DNA of 15,165 nucleotides from JBFWQM01 sp050249455 (GTDB lineage Bacteria; Pseudomonadota; Alphaproteobacteria; MPNO01; VGEU01). Positions 6,932 through 12,241 of the stretch are shown here, piece after piece; positions within the stretch are counted from its first letter, which is position 1; every line of letters starts with the position of its first letter. Both the position numbers and the translations under genes were made by a program. The stretch lies in the NCBI GenBank assembly GCA_050249455.1, contig JBFWQM010000129.1, positions 1-15,165 on the forward strand, given 5' to 3'. The notes beneath the pieces were generated by a model. The model searched no databases. It was not told the DNA's origin and saw only the letters and a program-made list of their open reading frames with translations.

Positions 6932-8296
6932 TCAGTACGCGTAGGCATCGTAGACTGGGTCGATCCTGCCGTTCCAGGCATTACGATACTCTTCCAACAG
7001 CATTTCCGCCGGGCAGGTTCCGCGCTCGGCGATCTCGAACAGCGCGCGCAGGAACCCGGTCTCGTCGGTGCCGGCACGGTCCTGGCTGCGCCGCGCCGCC
7101 AGGCCCTTCTGCGCGATCACCAGCGTATCGAGCGCGATCTCGCGCAAGGTGCGGCCGCGGAACGGCGTGTGCAGCGCCTGGCGCGGCGCCTCGCGGCGCA
7201 GCGTCTCGCGCTCGTCCATCGTCCAGTCGGCGACGAGATCCCAGGCGGCGTCCAGCGCCGTGCGGTCGTACAGCAGGCCCACCCACAGCGCCGGCAGCGC
7301 GCACAGCCGGTTCCAAGGGCCGCCGTCGGTACCGCGCATTTCCAGGTAGCGCTTCAGCCGCACTTCGGGGAACGCGGTGGTGATGTGGTCGGCCCAGTCG
7401 TTGATCGTCGGCAGCTCGCCCGGCAGCGCCGGCAGCTTGCCGGCCATGAAGTCGTGGAACGACTGCCCGGCGACGTCGATGTAGCGGCCGTCGCGGTAGA
7501 CGAAGTACATCGGCACGTCGAGCAGGTAGTCGACGTAGCGCTCGAAGCCCATGTCGGGGTCGAACACGAACGGCAGCATGCCGCAGCGGTCGGGGTCGGT
7601 GTCCTCCCACACGTGGCTGCGGTAGGACAGGTAGCCGGTCGGCTTGCCCTCGAGGAAGGGCGAGTTGGCGAACAGCGCCGTCGCCACCGGCTGCAGCGCC
7701 AGCGCGACGCGGAACTTCTTCACCATGTCGGCTTCGGACTCGAAGTCGAGGTTGACCTGCACGGTACAGGTCCGCAGCATCATGTCGAGGCCGAGCGTGC
7801 CCTTGGTCGGCATGTAGCGGCGCATGATCGCGTAGCGCCCCTTGGGCATCCAGTCGATGTCCTCGCGCCGCCACTCCGGGTCGAAGCCGAGGCCGATCAT
7901 GCCGACGCCGATCTCGGCCGCCACCTCCTTCACCTGGGCGAGGTGGGTGTGCACCTCGTCGCAGGTCTGGTGCAGGGTCTCCAGCGGCGCGCCGGACAGC
8001 TCGAACTGGCCGCCCGGCTCCAGGGTGATGTTGCACTTGCCCATGGTGAGGGCGATCGGGTTGCCGTTCTCGATCACCGGCTGCCAGCCGAACCGGGTCA
8101 GCCCTTCCAGCATGGCGCGGATGCCCGACGGCCCGGCGTAGGGTGCGCGGCGGTGGCTGCCGAGCTGGAACACGAACTTCTCGTGCTCGGTGCCGATCCG
8201 CCATTCTTCCGGCGGCTTGGAGCCGGAGGCGAGGTATTCCACGAGCTGACGGCGATGCGCGATCGGCTCGCCACCTGAAGTCGGGGGCGCTGACAT
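6932..8296 (-). CDS. gshA: Glutamate-cysteine ligase, plant/alphaproteobacterial type
   Basis: First enzyme of glutathione synthesis (EC 6.3.2.2): ATP-dependent joining of the L-glutamate gamma-carboxyl to L-cysteine in the cytoplasm. The 454 residues match the usual length of the plant-like (class 3) family. Visible hallmarks are WRIGTEHEK (32-40; E37 and E39 are expected metal/ATP ligands), the block MGKCNITLEPGGQFELSGAP, DWMPKGRYAIMRRYMP, TCTVQVNLDFESE, SPFLEGKPTGYLSYRSHVW, EMRGTDGGPWNRLCALPALW, and a C-terminus DPVYDAYAY typical of the family. It lies 42 bp downstream of rsmE and 21 bp upstream of the EF-hand gene on the same strand. The rsmE-gshA pairing is, from memory, common in alphaproteobacteria. 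A TAGAAT-like box about 15 bp before the ATG might allow extra transcription but has no good -35. No gshB is in the window. Confidence 0.95.
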   Translation of the reverse strand: MSAPPTSGGEPIAHRRQLVEYLASGSKPPEEWRIGTEHEKFVFQLGSHRRAPYAGPSGIRAMLEGLTRFGWQPVIENGNPIALTMGKCNITLEPGGQFELSGAPLETLHQTCDEVHTHLAQVKEVAAEIGVGMIGLGFDPEWRREDIDWMPKGRYAIMRRYMPTKGTLGLDMMLRTCTVQVNLDFESEADMVKKFRVALALQPVATALFANSPFLEGKPTGYLSYRSHVWEDTDPDRCGMLPFVFDPDMGFERYVDYLLDVPMYFVYRDGRYIDVAGQSFHDFMAGKLPALPGELPTINDWADHITTAFPEVRLKRYLEMRGTDGGPWNRLCALPALWVGLLYDRTALDAAWDLVADWTMDERETLRREAPRQALHTPFRGRTLREIALDTLVIAQKGLAARRSQDRAGTDETGFLRALFEIAERGTCPAEMLLEEYRNAWNGRIDPVYDAYAY

Positions 8297-8338
8297 GGTC
8301 TCGATTCTATACCAGGAAGGCCTTCGGATCGGCAGCGG

Positions 8339-9091
8339 TCATGCGGGCCTCCCTCGCCAATCGCCGAGCAGCGACTGCCAGCAGGCGAGCGCCGCAAGCG
8401 CCGCGGTCTCCGCGCGCAGGATGCGGGGGCCGAGGCTGACCGGCGTTATAAAGGGCAGTTTCCGCAGGGCGTCAAGTTCCGCGCGCGCGAAGCCGCCCTC
8501 GGGCCCGACCAGGATGCCCCACGGGCCCGGCGGCCCGGCGAGACCGGACAGCGCGTCCGCGATGGGCGGGGCGTCGCGGGTCTCGTCGCACAGCAGCAGG
8601 CGGCGGCCGCCCGCCCAGCCCGCCAGCGCCGCCTCCAGCCGCGCCGGCGCCATGACCTCCGGGACCGTCAGCCGTTCGCACTGCTCGGCCGCCTCGATTG
8701 CGTTGGCGCGCAGACGTTCGACGTTCACCCGCTCGACCGCGGCATGGCGGGTCGTCACCGGCCACAGCGCGGCCACCCCGAGCTCGGTCGCCGCCGCCGC
8801 CAGGATGTCGATGCGGGCCCGCTTGATCGGCGCGAACAGGAGCCACAGGTCGGCGGGCGCATCCTGGCCGCGCAGCCGTTCCTCCACCGTCAGCGATCCT
8901 TCGCCGCGCCGCAGCGCCGCGATGCGCGCCCGCCATTCCCCGTCGCGCCCGTTGAACACCGCCACCGCGGCGCCCGGCCCCAGCCGCATCACGTTCCCCA
9001 GGTAATGCCCCTGCCCCGCCTCCAGCGCCACGGCCGCGCCGGCGGCGAGGTCGGCCGTCACATGCAGGCGAATGCGCGGGGTATCGGTCAT
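8339..9091 (-). CDS. rsmE: 16S rRNA (uracil(1498)-N3)-methyltransferase RsmE
   Basis: SPOUT-superfamily enzyme that methylates N3 of U1498 in helix 44 of 16S rRNA using S-adenosylmethionine (EC 2.1.1.193). 250 residues, the normal size. An N-terminal PUA-like domain (about 1-75, with GHYLGNVMRLGPG) precedes the knotted catalytic domain. SAM-site motifs are ILVGPEGGF (193-201) and SLGPRILRAETAAL (219-232). LWLLFAPIKRARID and the ATELGVAALWPV segment are also family-typical. The frame stays open far upstream, but homology begins at the ATG at 9091 (MTDTPRIRLHV), so this start is used; no good Shine-Dalgarno precedes it. It is the first gene of the minus-strand run rsmE-gshA-EF-hand and is divergent from ubiA across 183 bp. 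Confidence 0.95.
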   Translation of the reverse strand: MTDTPRIRLHVTADLAAGAAVALEAGQGHYLGNVMRLGPGAAVAVFNGRDGEWRARIAALRRGEGSLTVEERLRGQDAPADLWLLFAPIKRARIDILAAAATELGVAALWPVTTRHAAVERVNVERLRANAIEAAEQCERLTVPEVMAPARLEAALAGWAGGRRLLLCDETRDAPPIADALSGLAGPPGPWGILVGPEGGFARAELDALRKLPFITPVSLGPRILRAETAALAALACWQSLLGDWRGRPA

Positions 9092-9100
9092 ACCGGTCTG

Positions 9101-9129
9101 TTGAGCATCGGTTCCGAGCGGATTATAGC
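9101..9129 (+). promoter_or_regulatory. Candidate sigma-70 promoter for ubiA
   Basis: TTGAGC (9101-9106) and TATAGC (9124-9129) are separated by 17 bp on the plus strand. Each matches 4 of 6 consensus bases. This would give a 5' leader of about 140 bases containing the palindromic element at 9154-9245. The -35 box lies within 15 bp of the rsmE start codon on the other strand, so rsmE itself must be read from further right. Confidence 0.4.
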
Positions 9130-9153
9130 AGCGCGGAGACATCGGAGCCGCCT

Positions 9154-9245
9154 GCCTCACCCCGACCCTCTCCTCCCAAACGGACGGAGAGGGAGGACCG
9201 GAAAGCCCTCTCCTCCCACTTTGGAACGAGAGGGTGAGGTGAGGC
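9154..9245. repeat. Three-stem (cloverleaf-like) palindromic repeat in the rsmE/ubiA spacer
   Basis: The outer arms GCCTCACC (9154-9161) and GGTGAGGC (9238-9245) pair perfectly. Inside are two hairpins: CCCTCTCC (9166-9173) with GGAGAGGG (9186-9193), 12-base loop, and CCCTCTC (9206-9212) with GAGAGGG (9228-9234), 15-base loop. The 12-mer CCCTCTCCTCCC occurs at 9166 and again at 9206, so the two inner units look like a diverged duplication. From general knowledge, CCTCACCCC..CCCTCTCC palindromes are scattered between genes in many proteobacteria. Here the element lies between the candidate ubiA promoter and the ubiA ATG, so it would be transcribed in the leader. Confidence 0.65.
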
Positions 9246-9274
9246 GGCGGCCTCGGTTTCGTGACCAGGTGCGA

Positions 9275-10189
9275 ATGACGGACACGACATCGGCGAGCGA
9301 CATCCCGAAGGGCGGCTGGGTCGACCGCGTGGTCCCGGCCGGATGGCGGCCCTATGTGCGCCTGGCGCGGCTCGACCGGCCGATCGGGACGTGGCTGCTG
9401 CTGTTCCCGTGCTGGTGGTCGATCGCGATGGCGACGATCGCGCCGGACGACCTGTACCTGTTCGTGCTGTTCGGCCTCGGGGCGCTGGCGATGCGCGGCG
9501 CGGGCTGCACGTTCAACGACATCTGCGACCGCGACTTCGACCGCGGCGTCGCGCGCACCCGCGACCGGCCGCTGGCCAGCGGCGCGCTCTCCGTGCCGCA
9601 GGCGGTCGCGTTCATGGCGGCGCTGATGGCGATCGGCTTCGCGATCCTGGTCTCGTTCAACATGTTCGCGATCTGGGTGGGGGTCGCCTCGCTGGGCCTG
9701 GTGTTCACCTACCCGCTGATGAAGCGGGTCACGTACTGGCCGCAGTTCTTCCTCGGCCTCGCGTTCAACTGGGGCGCCTGGCTGGGCTGGGCGGCGGCGA
9801 CCGGCGAGCTCGCGCCGGCGGCGGCGCTGCTCTATGTCGGCGGCATCTTCTGGACCTTGGGCTACGACACGATCTACGCGCACCAGGACAAGGTCGACGA
9901 CGCGGTCGTCGGCGTGCGGTCGTCGGCCCGCGCGCTCGGCTTCGCGACGCGGCCGTGGCTCTACCGCTTCTATGCCGGCGCGACCGCCTTCTTCATCGCC
10001 GCCGGCGTCGCGGCGGGGCTCGGCTGGCCGTGGGCCGTGGCCGCGGCGGCGGCCTGCCTGCACCTGTTCTGGCAGGCCGCGACCGTGGACCTCGACGACC
10101 CGAAGGACTGCCTGCGGAAGTTCAAGTCGAACCGCGACTTCGGCTACCTGCTGCTCGCCGCGGTCGTGGCGGCGCAGCTCGTGCGCTGA
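9275..10189 (+). CDS. ubiA: 4-hydroxybenzoate polyprenyltransferase UbiA
   Basis: Integral-membrane prenyltransferase (EC 2.5.1.39) that attaches the polyprenyl tail to 4-hydroxybenzoate in ubiquinone synthesis. 304 residues. LARLDRPIGTWLLLFPCWW opens the first helix. The first aspartate-rich motif is N81-D82-x-x-D85-x-x-x-D89, and the second is Y197-D198-T-I-Y-A-H-Q-D205 with D208-D209; these bind Mg-diphosphate. About eight to nine hydrophobic helices are visible, and the segment LDDPKDCLRKFKSNRDFGYL near the C-terminus is family-typical. The frame is open upstream, but the ATG at 9275 (MTDTTSASD), preceded by an AGG six bases before it, fits the usual length. It is divergent from rsmE. Its stop abuts the stop of the 44-residue gene on the other strand, sharing the palindrome TGATCA. 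Confidence 0.95.
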   Translation: MTDTTSASDIPKGGWVDRVVPAGWRPYVRLARLDRPIGTWLLLFPCWWSIAMATIAPDDLYLFVLFGLGALAMRGAGCTFNDICDRDFDRGVARTRDRPLASGALSVPQAVAFMAALMAIGFAILVSFNMFAIWVGVASLGLVFTYPLMKRVTYWPQFFLGLAFNWGAWLGWAAATGELAPAAALLYVGGIFWTLGYDTIYAHQDKVDDAVVGVRSSARALGFATRPWLYRFYAGATAFFIAAGVAAGLGWPWAVAAAAACLHLFWQAATVDLDDPKDCLRKFKSNRDFGYLLLAAVVAAQLVR

Positions 10190-10324
10190 TCAGCGCCGCG
10201 CCGCCGGGACGTCGCGGTCGGTCACCCACAGCGGCACCAGCACCGCGACCGCCATCGTCAGCGCGAACGCCGCGATCAGGGCGAGCGCGAAGGGTCGTGC
10301 GCGCGGCGGAAGATCATCGGCCAT
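10190..10324 (-). CDS. 44-residue single-pass membrane microprotein
   Basis: MADDLPPRARPFALALIAAF begins a 44-residue protein with a polar/basic N-terminus, one hydrophobic helix at about 12-34, and the tail TDRDVPAARR. Evidence that it is real: GGGGAA lies 7 bases ahead of the ATG on the minus strand, third codon positions are strongly G/C after the first few codons, the hydrophobic segment is well formed, and it fills the gap exactly, its stop touching that of ubiA. It is divergent from the methyltransferase gene, with 69 bp between the starts containing the inverted repeat at 10342-10375. Function is unknown. The frame also continues upstream as a long antisense reading, which I treat as a shadow. 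Confidence 0.55.
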   Translation of the reverse strand: MADDLPPRARPFALALIAAFALTMAVAVLVPLWVTDRDVPAARR

Positions 10325-10341
10325 CGGCGTTTCCCCAACCC

Positions 10342-10375
10342 AAGGCGGGCGCGCCATCCTATAGTCGCCCGCCTT
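10342..10375. promoter_or_regulatory. 10-bp perfect inverted repeat around a TATAGT box
   Basis: AAGGCGGGCG (10342-10351) and CGCCCGCCTT (10366-10375) are exact reverse complements with a 14-bp spacer. The spacer ends in TATAGT (10360-10365), a 5/6 match to a -10 box on the plus strand, 28 bp before the methyltransferase ATG. On the minus strand TTGCCG (10381-10386), 16 bp, TATAGG (10359-10364) could serve the microprotein gene. The arrangement suits a repressor operator over divergent promoters. The alternative is a GC-rich stem followed by TTT on the plus strand, i.e. an intrinsic terminator for readthrough from ubiA. The repeat is certain; its function is not. Confidence 0.45.
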
Positions 10376-10393
10376 TGCCCCGGCAATGCGATC

Positions 10394-11077
10394 ATGGACC
10401 GAGACGACTTCATCCGCGCCAACACCGCGCTCGCCGCCCCGCCGCTGGTGCCGGAGCTGCGCCTGTGGCTCGCCAGCGAGATCACCCCGATCTGGGAGGC
10501 GACCGAGGCGATGCTGGCCCAATCCGGCGTCGCGCCGCCGTTCTGGGCCTTCCCCTGGGTCGGCGGCCAGGCGGTCGCGCGTCACATCCTCGACCATCCG
10601 GCCCTGGTCGCCGGCCGGCGCGTGCTCGACTTCGCCGCCGGGTCGGGGCTCGGCGCGATCGCCGCGGCGCGCGCCGGCGCCGCCGTCGTGGCGGCGAACG
10701 AAATCGACCCGGTGGCGGCGGCGGCGATCGCGATGAACGCGGCGGCGAACGGGTTCGGGTGGCGGCAGCTCGGGGAGGGGGCACCAACCACGCAGGAGAT
10801 ATTGATCGACATCCACGACCGCGTCGGCCTGACCGACCTGCCCTACGACGTCGTGATCGCCGGCGACGTCTGCTACGAGCAGCCGATGGCGGCCCGCGTC
10901 GCGGCGTGGCTGACCGCCCTGGCAGAGGCCGGCGTGGTGGTGCTGATGGGCGATCCGGGCCGCAACTACCTGCCGGCGTCGGGGCTGCAGGCGCTGGCCG
11001 CCTACGACGTGCCGACGACGCGCGAGATCGAGGACCGCGAGGTGCGGCGCACCGTGGTCTACCGGGTCACCGGCTGA
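10394..11077 (+). CDS. Class I SAM methyltransferase, ETFB lysine methyltransferase homologue
   Basis: 227 residues. Resembles the METTL20/ETFBKMT group, whose members trimethylate lysines of the electron-transfer flavoprotein beta subunit; bacterial homologues exist in Agrobacterium and relatives. Visible features are PPFWAFPWVGGQAVARHILD (48-67), motif I VLDFAAGSGLGAIAAA (77-92), the acidic end of strand 2 NEID (102-105), the post-motif AGDVCYEQPMA (156-166, where substrate-side residues of the DxxY type lie), GDPGRNYLP (186-194), and YDVPTTREIEDRE near the end. The stretch of about 120-150 between strand 3 and GDVCYE is longer than I recall for relatives and includes GEGAPTTQEILIDIHDRVG. 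The start at 10394 gives the standard N-terminus. Downstream is a convergent gene whose stop lies 4 bp away. The substrate in this organism is inferred, not shown. Confidence 0.82.
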   Translation: MDRDDFIRANTALAAPPLVPELRLWLASEITPIWEATEAMLAQSGVAPPFWAFPWVGGQAVARHILDHPALVAGRRVLDFAAGSGLGAIAAARAGAAVVAANEIDPVAAAAIAMNAAANGFGWRQLGEGAPTTQEILIDIHDRVGLTDLPYDVVIAGDVCYEQPMAARVAAWLTALAEAGVVVLMGDPGRNYLPASGLQALAAYDVPTTREIEDREVRRTVVYRVTG

Positions 11078-11081
11078 CGGC

Positions 11082-11789
11082 TCAGCAGAACTGGACGGTG
11101 CGGCGGGCGAAGGTCTGCGGCAGCGCGTCCTCGCCCAGGGCGGCGGAGTAGTGCCGGCGCAGCGCGTCGTCGGCGAAATAGCCGGCCATGAAGTCGTCGA
11201 GCGGCGCGCCCGGCGCGAAGCGGTCGCGCACGTAGCCGATCGCCTGCGCCTCCGTCGCCTCCGGGAACAGCCGGCCGGCGGCCGGGATGGCGGCGAGCGC
11301 AAGGCAGCCGCCGCGGTGGCTGAAGCAGCCGACCCGCGAAGAATAGGCGAAGGCGGCGTCCAGCGCGCCGCCGCCGTCGAGCTCCACCGTCACGCCTTCC
11401 AGCGCGTCGTAGGTGTAGTTGCCCTCGGTCTCGTGCATGCGCTGCAGCGACCGCGCGTCGAGCCATTGCACGAACACCGTCACCGCAGTGCCGGGCGAGG
11501 CCTGGAACGTCGCCGGCACCGAGCCGTAGGACGACAAATGCGCGGCATAGACCACGTCGAAGTCGTGCAGCCGGCCGCGCTGGCACACGATGCTGATGCC
11601 GCTGTGGCCGGCGTACTTGCGTGCGAGCTGCTCCGGCGACTGGTTGGAGCCGGCGGCCAGCACCGGGACGCGGCCGGCGCGGTCGACCTCATGGCCTTCC
11701 AGGGCGCGCCAGCGCCCGTCCGCGAACAGGTAGCCGTGCGGCGGGATCGGGAACGGATAGGACTTCGCGTGCGCGATTCGGTCGTTCAT
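11082..11789 (-). CDS. Gamma-glutamylcyclotransferase (GGCT)-fold-like protein
   Basis: 235 residues. Not a family I can name exactly, but the pattern fits the GGCT/AIG2/BtrG fold. AAGSNQSPEQL (45-55) resembles the substrate-loop YGSN(L/M)SPE motif. VVYAAHLSSYGSVPATF (79-95) resembles the second strand region. The stretch L115-Q-R-M-H-E120-T-E122-G-N-Y aligns with the LDEQEG..Y segment of GGCT enzymes, making E122 the candidate catalytic acid. The initial Tyr of YGSN is replaced by Ala. Downstream, residues 130-235 are longer than a bare GGCT domain, with YFADDALRRHYSAALGEDAL and a C-terminal FC. The start at 11789 (MNDRIAHAKSYPFPIPPHGY) has a weak ribosome site; a longer open frame exists upstream. 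It follows the DUF4170 gene by 71 bp on the same strand and ends 4 bp from the methyltransferase stop. Fold assignment is moderate and activity is unproven. Confidence 0.6.
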   Translation of the reverse strand: MNDRIAHAKSYPFPIPPHGYLFADGRWRALEGHEVDRAGRVPVLAAGSNQSPEQLARKYAGHSGISIVCQRGRLHDFDVVYAAHLSSYGSVPATFQASPGTAVTVFVQWLDARSLQRMHETEGNYTYDALEGVTVELDGGGALDAAFAYSSRVGCFSHRGGCLALAAIPAAGRLFPEATEAQAIGYVRDRFAPGAPLDDFMAGYFADDALRRHYSAALGEDALPQTFARRTVQFC

Positions 11790-11860
11790 GGCGGGATCGG
11801 CGGGATTCGGCGATGGATATGGCCCCGCCGAGGCCCGCGGCAAGCGAATCGGGGGCGACG

Positions 11861-12076
11861 TCAGGCCGCGTCGCGGCGATCGGTGCCGTTTTCCTCGACG
11901 ATGCGGTAGCGGTAGAGGCAGTTGTCCACCGTCCGCCAGGCATGGCGCTGCCATTCGCGCTGGGCGTCGTCGAGCGCCGCAAACGGCCCGTAGCGCTCCT
12001 CCTGGGAGCCCGGCGCGAAGGCCAGGAACTCCGTCGACTCGTACTTCCCGCCGACAACCCAGTACTGCTTAACCAT
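11861..12076 (-). CDS. DUF4170 domain protein
   Basis: 71-residue small cytoplasmic protein matching the DUF4170 family as I remember it: MVKQYWVVGGKYESTEF at the start, ERYGPFAALDDAQREWQRHA in the middle and TVDNCLYRYRI near the end. No catalytic residues are known. The start at 12076 is chosen because family members begin (M)xKQYWVVGG and a GGGG lies about 8 bases upstream; an earlier in-frame ATG at 12112 would add 12 atypical residues. In other alphaproteobacteria DUF4170 genes often sit near pmbA, an inositol-monophosphatase/CysQ gene and LPS genes (from memory). Here pmbA is 1.8 kb away on the other strand with ubiD between. It probably leads a two-gene unit with the GGCT-like gene. Confidence 0.85.
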   Translation of the reverse strand: MVKQYWVVGGKYESTEFLAFAPGSQEERYGPFAALDDAQREWQRHAWRTVDNCLYRYRIVEENGTDRRDAA

Positions 12077-12110
12077 GTTCGACCCCGGCCTACCGCACTG
12101 CACAATTACC

Positions 12111-12153
12111 AAGATAGCGCACCGATTTCGCCTTTGCCAGACGCTGCGGCAAA
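12111..12153 (-). promoter_or_regulatory. Candidate promoter and small inverted repeat upstream of DUF4170
   Basis: On the minus strand TGGCAA (12134-12139), 17 bp, TATCTT (12111-12116) sits 34 bp before the DUF4170 start, with 3/6 and 4/6 consensus matches. The -35 overlaps the left arm of a small inverted repeat, TTTGCC (12133-12138) / GGCAAA (12148-12153), 9-base loop. The spacer 12077-12241 also has to hold the ubiD promoter on the plus strand, for which I see no clear boxes. Confidence 0.28.
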
Positions 12154-12241
12154 ACGTCGGCGCCCCGCCTGTTGCAATGCCACAAGCGCGTTAATGTTTC
12201 GGGAACGGCCGGCTTGACCCAGCCTGCGGCTTCGGGTCCTG

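Noticed and set aside
6035..8278. A 747-codon plus-strand frame opposite the EF-hand gene and gshA
   Set aside because: Spans two real minus-strand genes and their spacer and has no recognisable domain.
9092..10063. Upstream extension of the rsmE frame that would make a 574-residue fusion protein
   Set aside because: The extra N-terminal part reads antisense through ubiA and the spacer. RsmE homology starts at 9091 and the 250-residue length is normal.
12172..12197. TTGCAA and TAATGT as a promoter for ubiD
   Set aside because: The spacing is only 14 bp, too short for a sigma-70 promoter, and no better pair was found.
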